DNA of 64,000 nt, from the NCBI RefSeq assembly GCF_905163445.1, contig NC_053196.1:16951501-17015500 (forward strand), written 5' to 3'. The DNA comes from Pararge aegeria. Lineage: Eukaryota; Arthropoda; Insecta; Lepidoptera; Nymphalidae. This document shows positions 42,684-54,231 of this stretch, piece after piece. Numbering within the stretch: the stretch's first letter is position 1; every line of letters begins with the position of its first letter. Below the pieces are notes generated by a model. The model did not search any database, was not told where the DNA came from, and saw only the letters and a list, made by a program, of their open reading frames with translations. The position numbers and the translations under genes were made by a program.

Positions 42684-42790
42684 TTCGACGGCCGATTGGC
42701 GCAGTGGGCCAATCGGCCGTCCAAACAGAGATTATTTCAAGTACTTGTAAATTTGGGGCTATTATGAGATGTGTGTATATTTATTTACCT
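42684..42790 (+). mobile_element. SINE family B remnant with an inverted duplication of its head
   Basis: GACGGCCGATTGGC (42687-42700), spacer gcagtgg, then the exact reverse complement (42708-42721). The 3' end 'aaatttggggctattatgag' and 'gtgtgtatatttatttacc' follows directly. The body is deleted. Confidence 0.8.
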
Positions 42791-42791
42791 T

Positions 42792-43240
42792 TTAGCATAG
42801 AGTGTGGTTGAAAGCTGTAAATTAATATGTTACCTGCTTGAAATTATCGAAGCATGGAATCAAACGCCAAGTGGTCACTTATGTATTCATAAAATTTAGC
42901 ATAGCATGGTAATAATGCACATCAAATACGTCTCGCTATCTTGAAATCGGTTAATAAAAAAAAATTACAACGAAAAGTTTCTGTGATACAATTATTGTAA
43001 ATGAAAAAGACGAAAAGTCCCTTTTTAATCCTTAAAACCGATTGCATTTCAAACAGCCAATAAAAGTTTGCAAAGGCCCAAATCAAATATTGAGAATTGA
43101 GACAGCAATCCAACATTTTATCCGCGAACAAAAAATTCGCGAGAGTCCTCAAAGTTTCAAATTGATTTTGGCCTATTTCAAGGAATAGCCGGAGAGCTGG
43201 TGGAATATTTTGTAGAGATACTTCAAATTAAGAATTCATT
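42792..43240. other. no gene recognised
   Basis: AT-rich; the 76-codon minus-strand frame at 42922-43152 has no recognisable domain. Confidence 0.35.
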
Positions 43241-43244
43241 TATT

Positions 43245-43290
43245 ACAAGTGGGCTTACTACAAAAGCTCTTTTGAAGTAAGCCCACTTGT
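43245..43290. repeat. 46-bp near-perfect palindrome
   Basis: Arms ACAAGTGGGCTTACT (43245-43259) and AGTAAGCCCACTTGT (43276-43290), one mismatched pair, then CAAAAG/CTTTTG and a 2-base loop. 21 of 22 possible pairs form. Not part of any repeat family recognised here. Confidence 0.95.
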
Positions 43291-43327
43291 CAAGTCAGTC
43301 TGTTTGTATAAATAGAAATAGAACTAC

Positions 43328-43376
43328 AGAACACTATGTCCAGCAGTGGACTTCCATTGGTGGTTGGATGATAATG
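43328..43376 (+). mobile_element. LINE 3' remnant
   Basis: 'ctatgtccagcagtggactt' with 'ggatgataatgaat' resembles the final codons and ATG-type tail of endonuclease-reverse transcriptase LINEs (compare 28.56 kb). Confidence 0.5.
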
Positions 43377-43891
43377 AATATTTTAGGGTCTTCACTCCTG
43401 AATGCTTGTTCTTCACTAGAAATTAGATTTTTCTGAATTTTATAAAATGTCATTAACTGGTACTTAGAGACAACTGCTAGACTACGAGATACACACAAAT
43501 ATAAATAGAATATTTAAAAAAAAGTTGTAGCATAAGATGTAATAAGATTAATTATTTTTTAACTATTGGCAAATCAAAATAGAAATACTACTGTAGTAGC
43601 TACATTTAACTGACATCGTGTACAATAAACATTTCTATTCTATATACATTTTTTTTTTGTTTTACTACCTCCTTAAGGATTTCCACTAGTTCTTGAATAA
43701 GAAGATTCGGTTCGTTTAACTTATTTTTAATTAAATGACCTAATCGAGATAGCTCTCTTTTTTGGGAAAATTTCTTCGAGGGCGCTGACGATTACCTAAT
43801 CTTTGTTGTGAATTGGGTTAGGTACAGATCCAGTTTACAACTTTAAAAAACTCTGTGATGTAATAAAAATTTCTTCTATAATATTTCTTTT

Positions 43892-44147
43892 GACGACCTC
43901 TGTGGCCTGCTTTGAGCGCTATGGCCCCGGGTTTCCGGCAGGGAAAATTTGGGAATTTATTATTTCTGAATTTTCTCTGGCCTAGTCTGGAGGGACGATT
44001 TGGCCGGGGATAATTACCAACCTACCGACAAAGACGTGCCGATCATCGGTTTAATATAACTGCTATACCCCTATCAGGTTAGCCCGTTACCATTTTAGAC
44101 TGCATCATCACTTAGTATGTGAGATTGTAGTCAATAACAAAAAAAAG
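43892..44147 (+). mobile_element. SINE family D copy, near full length
   Basis: Decayed tRNA-like head (ctctgtggcctgctttgagc; gggtttccggcagg), 'tggcctagtctggagggacg', 'accgacaaagacgtgccgat', 'gactgcatcatcacttagta' and 'gtgagattgtagtcaataac' with a poly-A end. Confidence 0.86.
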
Positions 44148-44309
44148 TCTTAACTTTCGGGGACATGAAGAAAAACCTTTATCTATCCGTATAATTTTAA
44201 GAAACGTCTTGAAATGGTTTATTTGAAAGGTTATCATTGCAATGCTATGGATTTTTATTCGTGTTACTCAAATTCTCCGTCTTTTTCTTGACTACTGATG
44301 GTAGGTCGA

Positions 44310-44446
44310 TGTTGAAGCTATGATAGCGCAGTTACTTTCGGGGGGGGCGCGTATCAATCCCAGCACGCACCTCTAACTTTTCTACGTTATGTGCGTTTTA
44401 AGAAGACCCGTGCCCTGTAGTCTGCCGGTAATGGGTCGATATGATG
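44310..44446 (+). mobile_element. SINE family A copy with internal deletion
   Basis: Head to 'gttatgtgcgttttaag', then directly 'aagacccgtgccctgtagtc' and the ATG-type end; the middle 150 bases are missing. It faces a minus-strand copy 54 bases away. Confidence 0.85.
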
Positions 44447-44499
44447 ATTGTAACTAACAATAAGTTCAAAGGTGACATTGGACAATTGGGCCAATACCA

Positions 44500-44752
44500 A
44501 ATCAACTTATTACGGGCATCGGGCTTCTCCCACTATAGAGGGGCTCAGGCCGTAATCCACCAAGCCTGGTGCGTACTTGTGGACGTCGCATGCCTTTGAG
44601 AACATTATGTAGAACCCTTTGGCACGCAGGTTTCCTCACGATGTTTTCCGTCATTGTTGAAGCAAGTGACATTTTAAATGCCTCTAACGCTATGTGCGTG
44701 TGCATGAATGAACCTGGAAATTGTTGTATTAACCATTAGGCAATGATCGTTT
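44500..44752 (-). mobile_element. SINE family A copy
   Basis: 'cgggcatcgggcttctccca', 'ctcacgatgttttccgtcat' and a decayed head 'aaccattaggcaatgatcg'. Confidence 0.82.
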
Positions 44753-44754
44753 TT

Positions 44755-45480
44755 AAGTGTAACACATAAAATTATAGTGCTTTAAGTAATTTTAGAAAGC
44801 CCAAAACTAATTTAACTCCTAAATCAGCGAACGAAACCTTTAATCAAATGTATTAACATTACAACCACGTAAGTACATGATCACTTGATCATCTCTAGAA
44901 TATTAATAAAGGCCATTATCAGTCCGCGCAGCTCCTCCTAAGTCAATACGGCTTAACTTGCTTAATCTGCTAACACGGGGCAGTACACACAATCAACAAG
45001 ATTATAAGGGATCTCATGTTGAGACGGGATTAATACAAAGGTAAGATGGTGGTGAAATATATTATTAGTACGTAAAATTAATGGCTCAATAGCCAAAACA
45101 AAAGATCAAAATGATAACTGGAAATTTATTATATTAACTACCTATTTAATGGATAGTCTATGGTAGTAATTTGAAAGACAAAACTAAGCCATTCCTACTG
45201 AATAAATTTTTTTTACTAACCATTATCTGGAAGAGTGTTCAAGTCGCGTATAGATTTCCTAGAGGCTAACTATAACCGCTTAAAGCAAATATTATATAAA
45301 AAAAAATGAAAGTTCGATATGGTAGTACATCGTAACATTCTTAATTAAGATTTATAATATGTTGATGAAGACGTTAACAATGTTAAAGTAATATTGTTAT
45401 TGCGATAATAGTAAGACGCCTGTTTGTTTCACAACCTATAGATTGAACAGTTCAGTCATATATCTTAATTTTTTTATTAA
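44755..45480. other. no gene recognised
   Basis: AT-rich sequence; nothing supported. Confidence 0.35.
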
Positions 45481-45528
45481 AATTTAAAAATAACTATTAC
45501 TGTCCCCGAACAAACAGTGTGTACAGTA

Positions 45529-45873
45529 TTAGTGTCGCCGAACGAGCCACTGGCCACAACCATAAAACGCTGCAACTGGCATATTTTCTGTGAGCAAAGG
45601 CGTAAGACGATTTGTAACGTGTGGTGGCTATCGGCAGAGTCCGTATAAAATGTATGGAAACTCACTGTATGAAACTGTCGTGAAGGTTCCGCCTAGTTTG
45701 GTGACGCTGTAGCGAAAATAAGTTAAATTGATAACCTAAAGAACATATACAAGCTTTAGATTCAATGTGAAATTACGAGGCTTCGAGAATTTCTCTCAAG
45801 CAAAGTGAAGTGAAAATATACCAGTGGCGCCGTTCTGTGGTTGTGGCCAATGGTCCGAGTGCGGGGACACTAA
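45529..45873. mobile_element. 345-bp element with about 50-bp imperfect terminal inverted repeats
   Basis: Left end 'ttagtgtcgccgaacgagcc' 'actggccacaacc' and right end 'ggttgtggccaatggtccga' 'gtgcggggacactaa' are inverted repeats over about 50 bases. TA at both tips suits a Tc1/mariner-type target. No transposase. An extra partial copy of the left tip (tgtccccgaac) lies at 45501-45511. Confidence 0.82.
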
Positions 45874-45879
45874 CGTTTA

Positions 45880-46538
45880 TATGAAAAAGAAAGTGTGTGT
45901 ACTTATGTACACGCGTTAGAAGTTATTTAGTCTTCGCCTTATTCTACGTTTGTAGAAAATACGACACTAACAATAGAAAAATGGAATTGTTTGAATTATT
46001 GAAAGTCAACGGTGTAACCTTTTTTAGAAAAACTAAAATGTTGACTTTAGCTAACTTCATGGTGTCGCTTTTTTGTGACGGTGTGCGAGCGCATCTTAAA
46101 AAAATATTTTCATAATTTTCCTCTAACGCGCCAAAAGAAGTATAACTTCAAAAAAAATCTAACATAGCTTATGTTTGACTCTCAATGTTCGCCTAAAAAG
46201 TGTAATTTTCACTTACGGAACGAATCTTTCAAGGCCTCGTATTTGGCCTTATTTACGGCCATTGTACTTTTGAATGCTAAAATGATTTTCTTCTCCCTCC
46301 ACTGCAGCAATAAATTAATTTCAATATACGGATAGGTTCTTCCGTTTAATATATTCGTATTCCCAATAGCTCGAAATGAAACGATGTTAGAGATTAATTA
46401 CACATAACGAGTTTGAAGGGTACTCGGAATAATGCGTGTAGGTACTTTGGTATGCCCATGGATAACGCTAACAGGCGAGTGTAGAGCCATAAAATGCAAT
46501 ATACATTGTATTCTCATCAACAAGAAATAGCCCTCACA
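45880..46538. other. no gene recognised
   Basis: Mixed; nothing supported. Confidence 0.35.
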
Positions 46539-46540
46539 TC

Positions 46541-46650
46541 ATCATAATTTTCAATCCATTAATAGCCCACGGTTGGGCAAAAGTCTCCTATCTCATTGAA
46601 GACTTCACCCTCCTGTATGAATTTTATGAAGAACTCTGAAGTACGAGTAT
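46541..46650 (-). mobile_element. SINE family A 3' fragment
   Basis: 'caatccattaatagcccacg' and 'gggcaaaagtctcctatctc' match the family's 3' end on the minus strand; diverged. Confidence 0.7.
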
Positions 46651-46721
46651 AAAGGTTTTGTTAGGTTGAGTTTGATCTCCGGTGCAAAGACTGAATATTA
46701 GAATTAAGCAACAGTAGTCTC

Positions 46722-47025
46722 TCGAAGGGGTGATGGCGCATTGGAAAGTAAAGTCGAGCTCCTGCTCGACTTTACTTTCGGGGGCCGAGTTAAAATCCCA
46801 GCACGCACCTGTTACTTTTCTAAGTTATGTGCGTTTTAAGTAATTAAAATAAATTGAGTAATTAAATTCTACATAATGTTCACAAAGGTGTGTGGAGTCC
46901 ACCGATCCGCACTGGGCCAGCATGGTGGACTACGGTCTTAACCCTCTTTCATTGTAGGAGAAGACACGAGCTCCGTAGTTGGCCGGGAATGGGTTGCTGT
47001 GATGATTGATGATGATGATGATGAA
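46722..47025 (+). mobile_element. SINE family A copy with a palindromic head
   Basis: Full-length copy ending in (GAT)n (47005-47024). In the head, GAAAGTAAAGTCGAGC (46744-46759) is followed by TCCT and its exact reverse complement (46764-46779), replacing the usual box A side. Confidence 0.9.
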
Positions 47026-47029
47026 TAGT

Positions 47030-47980
47030 CTCTCAAATGAAAAGTAGGTAATTTTAGGAGACGAGAGAAATGGTTCGGTATACTTTCTAGAATACTTGGG
47101 TGGGGAATCTTGGGTAGAAGGGTATCCAGGAGCTTAGCTCTTAAGTCCAAGAAAAAGGCATTTTAAAATAAACTAGGGGTCACCTAGTAGCCCAAATCCC
47201 ACCATACAAAATTTAAATAATCAACTTCAACTTCAACTTTTGAAATTGACAACCGGGTCATTTTAAAGAAAGCGCCATTACTGCCAATGACTCTCAAAAA
47301 AAACGGTATATTGTGGTGTGAAATTTAAATTATTAGTTCAATATTATTAAGGTTCCACTGTTAAAGATTTATTATGGTTATTTTTCGACATTCAGTAAGA
47401 CTACAGCTACAGAGAAATTATATTAATGACAAACAATATTAATATATTCTAAATGAGACCACAGACTTTAAAAAAAACCAACTGAGTATATATGGGCACA
47501 TGATATTTTTTTTTAGTTTTAATTATTAGCTCTATAAACTAAACTATAAGTATGGGAAATAACATACTCATCCGTCCTGGCAAATTTCGTAAATAGGGTA
47601 CAAGGTTTCGGCTTTACACTTTAACATATAGATTTCTCTTGCTGAAATGCTATACTCTACTATTCTACTAAAATATTTTTGTACATTTTCAACTCTTGTA
47701 ACTTGTACCGCAGTGCAAATTACAAAGTGGAAAATGTGGGGAAATGGGATAAAAAAACAGGACGGCAGACCCTTCATTAATCGGCCCTAGTTCGACCCCG
47801 GGGATATCCTATTTTTTTAGATAACGCGTTCACTAATACCTCCTTTTTATTACTGTAGGTACGCTTTTTTATACGAGAATGTATCTATACTCCTTAAATG
47901 ACAATTTACATACCAAAACTACCAATTCTTGTAGAAGTGTTTGGGTGAAAAAAATCATGGAACTCGTGACATCGTTACCA
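47030..47980. other. no gene recognised
   Basis: AT-rich with a short (ACTTCA)n run at 47223-47239. Confidence 0.35.
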
Positions 47981-47984
47981 ATTA

Positions 47985-48225
47985 TTGCTTTATTATAGTA
48001 ATAATTGTCAGACCTAGCAAATGGCCCACCTGATGGTAAGTGTAAAATCAAAGCCTACAAATAGAGAAACAATTCACAGGGCATGCATGTGCCATGCTGC
48101 CCTGTGCCCATCAATTTGAGAAGTAGGTGATAAGCCTCATGTGCCTGTGATTACACGACCTGCGACCACGCCCTTCAGACGGTACACAGCATAGCAACAA
48201 TGCTGCTCAACAACTACAAAAAAAA
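47985..48225 (+). mobile_element. repeat family E copy, near full length
   Basis: 'caaatggcccacctgatggt', 'aattcacagggcatgcatgt', 'taagcctcatgtgcctgtga' and 'acacagcatagcaacaatgc'. Reference copy for the family in this window. Confidence 0.85.
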
Positions 48226-48382
48226 TAATTTTAGGTTCTGTATATTGAAGAACGTCTATATTTCATGATGCATGCAGAGTTAGCCTGTAAGTGGTGTATA
48301 CAATGTAAAATTCAGAATATTACTGTAAATTATTATAAGCATTATAATAATTTTAATACATTGTATATAACGTTGGCTTCCA

Positions 48383-48410
48383 TAAATAAATAAATAAATA
48401 AATAAATAAA
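48383..48410 (+). repeat. (TAAA)7 microsatellite
   Basis: Seven uninterrupted TAAA units. Confidence 0.95.
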
Positions 48411-48414
48411 ATTG

Positions 48415-49065
48415 TTTTATGAGATAAAAGCTTTCCATGACCTATATGTATACTGTGTATACCTATGTGTGAATAGATTTAATTTTTAAGTTTTAATAAC
48501 ACTGCTCATTTTTTTTATTGCTATTTTTTGTTTATAGCAAAACCACTCGCTACAGCAATTTTCGAGTTTTAGGGACACATACGAACGGCAATTGATGTTT
48601 ATATAATAATATAGAAAGATTTCGATATATTTAAATAGATAGATAAATTTGAAAACTGTCATCCATCGTGATTTCAAAATATGATTTTAGTTTTATTAAT
48701 GGTTTAAAAAGGCGATCGTCTGCGACTTCATTAGAATCTTTAACGCCTTCGATTTTATCAAAGTGCTATTAATAACAATCTGTCCTAATTATTACCCTTC
48801 AAATAATTAGTTTGACACTTTCAAGGGACAGCGTTTATTAGTGAAACTTTTAATAAAGATAAATTGAAGGGAGCTTGGAAATTAAATAATTTGTAAACTT
48901 GTTTTATGAGATAAAAGCTTTAACAAAATGTTTATGTTATTTTTATTCTATGAAATAGTGTTTTATTGTTAAATGCAATTTTTTATAAATTTATAAGATC
49001 ATTATCATTTCCAGCTTCATTATTCACAAGCTTTTTCTAGCAACCTAGCTCTCGTTTATGTAACC
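48415..49065. other. no gene recognised
   Basis: AT-rich; nothing supported. Confidence 0.35.
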
Positions 49066-49069
49066 TCCC

Positions 49070-49610
49070 TTTTCTATGACCCTACCCTTTTTATTTTCCG
49101 TGTCTTGCCGCGTATGTTCTTTGAGTCCGTGCAGCTCTTTGGATGGTAGTGGAGGATTCTAGTACGGGTTGGCCACTCAATATGAGAGCTCAATATGGTC
49201 GCTAAAGGCACGGATAAACCCTGGAAAAAGGGAGCGAAGGTGAAAGGGCTCTTTTTTTGCACTAAATAAACACGCTTGGGTTTTGGTTGCATTGAACTTA
49301 ACCAAGTTGGCGACACCCTAGTCGGACACCCTTTTTAGGTTCAAGTTGACACGTTTTACTATGGTCCTAATCTCCTTACCTTTGAACTGGACACATACAT
49401 CTCCGTAACAGTGCTATCATCAGCGTACCCAAAGATATGGAAATTAAAAAAATCGTTTCTGCAGCAAGAAAAGTGTAGTGGAGAGCGCTGAGAAACATCG
49501 GCATTAACAGCCATTAGGTCAGATGAACCGCCATCTACTCGGAAAGAACGTTCACTCAGAAAATCAGATATCCAGTTACGAAAACCAGTGGTTGTCATTG
49601 GATAACAACG
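49070..49610 (-). mobile_element. reverse-transcriptase core fragment of a Jockey-like LINE
   Basis: The minus-strand frame 49598-49359 reads 'GFRNWISDFLSERSFRVDG', a changed 'VSQRSPL' where GVPQGSVLSP is expected, and the catalytic 'GYADDSTV'. After a frameshift, 49316-49074 continues with 'KKSPFTFAPFFQGLSVPL'. It spans the end of the palm and the region after it. The loss of the GVPQG motif and the shift make it inactive. Confidence 0.9.
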
Positions 49611-49614
49611 GTCC

Positions 49615-51040
49615 TCTGGCCATCTTTTATTCGAGTACTGGAGCTACTTAAGCCAAACCCCAATTTCAACTCTTTTAGTGCGATAAAATATATTACTATA
49701 GTGAAATGTTTAAATTTAAATAAACCTATATATATATAATAACTATAAGTACATCGAAACTTTTGCCAGGACAAGATGTCAGAGCTAAGCGACGTGCGGC
49801 AACGGGTGGCAAACTTGAGAATAAATAGCTACCAGATTCAAGATATTGTCAGGCGACAGTTACAAATTAAATTGAAGCTCAGAAAGTCGCGGCTCTCTGA
49901 ATAATGTATGAGTTACTCGGGTTGCGGGGTTCATCTGATATACCTATTTCACTGCTTCGAATGACACTGCATAAATTATATTTATCAACCGACTTATTTG
50001 ATAGAATTGTAGCTTGACACGATGGTAACAAAAATTATTTAATCATCCTCACAATTCGCAACGTATCAACTCATAGGAAATAAGCTGAGGATGCTCTGCA
50101 CAAGCCTCATCTATCATGGGAAAGGTGGTTTTAGAGCAAAGATTCACCATGTCGCTTCTCTACAGATTAGTAGGCTTTAACGAAGAGCATCAGAATATAT
50201 CAATAAACGGTATCGACATATTAAAGTGCTTTTAAAAGTTCGGGGTTGGGATGGATACCACCATTTCCCCAACCTGGGTAGGACTGAAAATTTTAAATTC
50301 TGTACCAACAATATTTGTGCGACTCGATAAACGAAACTAGAAACATGACTGATAAAGAACCATGATAAGACCTCGGTCAGGCGCCACCTAACCTGAACCT
50401 GGCAAATGCCACTTCGAGATCACATTTTAATCGCAAACGGTTTTTATACTTTCGCTATCGATAAAATGAAGTTATCAGCAATAAGAAAAAAGTTAATGTC
50501 TAAAAAAATCTGCTTCATAAAGCTGTATTTTCATAAAGCTTCCGAGTTCCTAGAGAATTTCAATCACCTTTACGAAAAAAACTCTCCATCTATTTATGAA
50601 TATTGAAACTTCCTTGAATTCTTGAAGAAAGTCAATTTTGAAATACTCCGTCCGTAAAGTCAAAGTAAAGCAATAAAAATGCTCCAATATTCCAAGTTTA
50701 ATAGCATTCCGGAAAATAGTTGAATAGTTCGGCAGATATTGCGGAACGTGAAGATGGATGAAAGTCAAACAGCGGTAATGACTGGCGGTATTGGTTAAAT
50801 AGCGGTATTAATTAATGAACAGAACAAGTAGTGTCGGGCGCAATTTAGCTCTTAACTTTGCAGCGCTTGTGAGGACTTGTGTTGACTCTCATAATGTTGT
50901 GTTAATAAGTTATAAGTGTATCCCACTACAGTCAGTTAATTGATGATTCATTTCCTTTTAAACTGTTTATTATTTCCTTTTTAACTGTTTATTATTAGTA
51001 TTTAACTTACCATGTTACTCATGTAGTTTTTATTTATTTT
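49615..51040. other. no gene recognised
   Basis: Mixed composition. Short frames only; nothing supported. Confidence 0.35.
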
Positions 51041-51044
51041 CTTG

Positions 51045-51118
51045 CTAAAAGTTGGCCCTTGATTCCAATAGCAGGTGTTGGTGAGTTACGATGCATAAGA
51101 TCGTAGTGGGCTAGCCAT
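51045..51118 (-). mobile_element. SINE family D tail fragment, diverged
   Basis: 'aaaagttggcccttgattcc' and 'tagtgggctagcc' resemble the family D 3' part in reverse; it abuts the LINE tail at 51.12 kb. Confidence 0.5.
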
Positions 51119-51931
51119 TTTTTTTTATAAATTAATAGCGGGCAAACGTGGGTCACCTGATAATGAGTGATCACCACCGTCCATAAACATCTGCAGCACC
51201 ACAGGAGTCACAAATGCGTAGCCGGCTTTTAACGAGTCTATCCGCCCTTTGAATAAACCTAGATTGCATTTTGAAGGAAACACATCCGATGGGAGATTGT
51301 TCCACAATTTGCAAGTGCGCGGTAGAAATGATCTGGTATTTCGAATAGTAGAAGAATACCAGGCATCCAGATGATGAGGATGGAATTTATTTCTACGGCG
51401 TGAGGTACGGTCAGAGAACAGGGAAGGAGATGCAAAGAACACTCTTCACTATAGAGTCGATAGAACACACAAAGGGAGCTAACATCTCTTCGGTGCCCCA
51501 AACTCCAAACTGCAAGTCAATTCGGGATTGTCAACAAGTCGAACAGCCCGCTTTTGTATCCGATAAAATGGAAGGAGTTGGTAAACAGGTGCCCCGGTCC
51601 AAAGATGTGAGCAGTACTCCATGTGAGGTCTTACTTGAGCTTTATAGAGCTGGAGTCTATGCTTTGACACAAAGTAACGCTTTGCACTGTTGAGCACACG
51701 AAGCTTTTCGGAAGCTAGTTGAGCTTTACAAAGTGAGTGCGGAATTGGGCTTCGTTCGAGATGATGACACCTGGCTTCTACAAGGCGTCGCTGAATCACT
51801 TGGCGGGACGTATTTGTTGAAAGGGTGGTAACTAGGCTCGGCTGAAACCTCCCACGAGACCAAAATTTGAAACGGATTCTCCTCAACCTATTGAGCTGAA
51901 ATATTGTACACAGGTTTAATTTTAATAACAA
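51119..51931 (-). mobile_element. C-terminal part and 3' end of a Jockey-like LINE
   Basis: Three minus-strand frames in order: 51931-51479 with 'LYKAQVRPHMEYCSHLWTG' and 'IQKRAVRLVDNP'; 51501-51420 with 'HRRDVSSLCVFYRLYSEEC'; 51442-51125 with 'NTRSFLPRTCKLWNNLPSD' and 'VFPSKCNLGLFKGRID'. Two frameshifts separate them. The tail includes 'atcactcattatcaggtgac' and ends in an A-run (T-run at 51119-51126 on plus). 5'-truncated. Confidence 0.94.
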
Positions 51932-51934
51932 AGA

Positions 51935-53203
51935 GGCAGAATTTTTTTAAGCCATGTTTTAATATATAACTCTAACCTTAGAAGTTTTAAGAAGTTGGTT
52001 AAAAGCTTTGAGTATGGTAACTTAAAGTTTTAACCGTTATGGATATCTGATCTAATAACATCCTCGTAGGTAGGGACCTCTTGCAGAAAGTAGATATAAA
52101 ATAATACTTTTAAAGTAGTAGTATGCCTGAGCCAACCTATACAAACATTTTGCCTATTTAGTTATGTGTGAGACAAAAAGCAGGCTAACAGTTACTTTGA
52201 TATAAAATACTTATATACATATTATGTTTAGTGGTAGTCCATTTACGCTGTATACGCCCGGCTACAGAGCATCGATATGACAACGAAGTATTCGCTACAA
52301 AAAGCCTGTCATAAGCTTTTAGTATCCTTTATCCCTATACATTTTTACCGTGAAAGATAATGTTACTTCATAAAACGACGATGTTTTTCTTCAGTTTTGG
52401 GGTTCCTCACAACGTACCGAGCAGATTTTTATATGATCTCTATAGGTACAATATATAATTATGTACTAAATAAAACGCTGTCAAACGGTCAACAAAATCG
52501 CACTCTGTAGTTTAGGAACGCAGTTTCAGTGTTCCGAGATCTTTTACTACGTTACATCATATAACACACACGTAGAAGCCGATTTCGTTTTGATGTTTTT
52601 AATTTTGATATGATTTTGCCCAGTCGTTTTTTTTTTTTGGCATACGGAACAAAACTGTTTACGGGACCTAAATCTCCCTTTACCGGTTGTTCATCCAGCC
52701 ATATTTTGATTTATAGCCTTTCCCAAAAGCTTGTCCCCCGAGACAAAAAGGCTCGATATAGCTCGATCTAGGTGATCTAGATATACATAGCCCAGTACCG
52801 AGGACGCTTTGTTGGAAAACTTTATCTCTTTCGTCATAAATCATATTTTCTATCCAATATTTTCTGTTTTGCGATACTTTTAATATTATCTCGTATTTAT
52901 GTGGTAAAGTTTTATATATTTTTTTGGTAACATGAGGGTTATAAAGTGGATAAATATTATTGGGGTTTCTTTAATATTTCTACTCAGTATTGTAGCCGCA
53001 GTAATATACACAAAGAAAGAGATTCTTCAGATATTCAAAAGTAATATAACACAGGTAATTTGGAAAAATATACTCCAAAAAGTCTTGAACCCAAAATCGA
53101 ATTTATTGAATTCTTTACTAATTGAGACCGGTTTCCTGTTGACAGTTTGTTATTGCCATGTCTTTTTCTAGAGAAGATAAAAAGAAATATTTATTAGAAC
53201 TGA
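51935..53203. other. no gene recognised
   Basis: AT-rich. The 79-codon frame at 52932-53171 begins with a hydrophobic stretch (WINIIGVSLIFLLSIVAAV) like a membrane anchor, but it is AT-rich, has no support from context and is probably chance. Confidence 0.35.
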
Positions 53204-53207
53204 AAGT

Positions 53208-53408
53208 AAACATCATCATCAACGTTATCAACACATTGCCGACCCATTACAGGGCACGGGTCTCCTCTCGGAATGAGGAGGTTTGAGGCCGTAGTTTACT
53301 ACGCTGGTCAATTGCGGATTGTAGCCTTCACACAGCTTTGAGAACGATATGGACTTAGCCATGCAGGTTTCCTCACCGTTATAGCTAGTGATATTTTATA
53401 TTCCTTAA
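53208..53408 (-). mobile_element. SINE family A copy (3' two thirds)
   Basis: 'catcaacgttatcaacacat', 'gggcacgggtctcctctcgg' and 'catgcaggtttcctcaccgt'; the head is absent. Confidence 0.86.
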
Positions 53409-53429
53409 ATAAAGAACCACTTTCACAGG

Positions 53430-54228
53430 TTAACGACTAAAACTGAAACCGATGGCTTAAAGTTCTCTTCGAAGCACGAGAATTCATTAAAAGCTATTAT
53501 TGAAATAGTTAAATGTTAGGTACAGTACTATTAAATTACCTTTTCAAATTATGCGTCGTTTTGTCGGCGAAAATGTTAACGTAAAAATAGCGTAACAAAT
53601 TTCAGTAATCTCATTTGTTCTGAACTGATGAAATTCAATTATCCTTAGTTTTGAACATTTGAATAGTACACACGTTTTGCCAAATAACTTAGTTAAACTA
53701 GTTTATATCTAAACATTGTACATATGTACACCTAATTGGTTTTTGTAGGTTTACGATATTTTTAGGGCTTTCAATGATTCTATATTGATTTTATATTTAT
53801 TAACTGTTTTATTTTCATCCAAAACTAGCATTTAGCTCGCCTATAAAATCTACATTATTCAACACCTGCTGATTAATATGTGAACATCAGTAGAATTGAA
53901 GTGTTTTTCTGATATTTCCAAATAAAGCGCATAATACTACGTTAAACGATAGTCTAATTGAAAAGTAATTATATTTGAGTTATGCTATTTCTTTGCTTTG
54001 AGTAATCTTTGAAATGTTTGTACCTAATGTATTTGAAAAGGAGTAACCGAATCTACTTTAACGCTGAGAGATTAAATCGATTTTGACAGATTTTTTTTAG
54101 GTAGTTTTAGGTAGACGAGGATCGTTTAAAATGACCACTGATTCAGGGTTAACGTAAAAACCCTGCGGACAAAGTCGTTATTTACTACTAATTTGTCATG
54201 TAATTTTGAACAAGGAAGTTTATAGAAA
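53430..54228. other. no gene recognised
   Basis: AT-rich; nothing supported. Confidence 0.35.
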
Positions 54229-54231
54229 AAC

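Noticed and set aside
52932..53171. Small membrane protein (79 codons with a hydrophobic N-terminal stretch)
   Set aside because: Ile/Phe/Leu-rich frames are expected by chance in AT-rich DNA; no start or splice context and no similarity.
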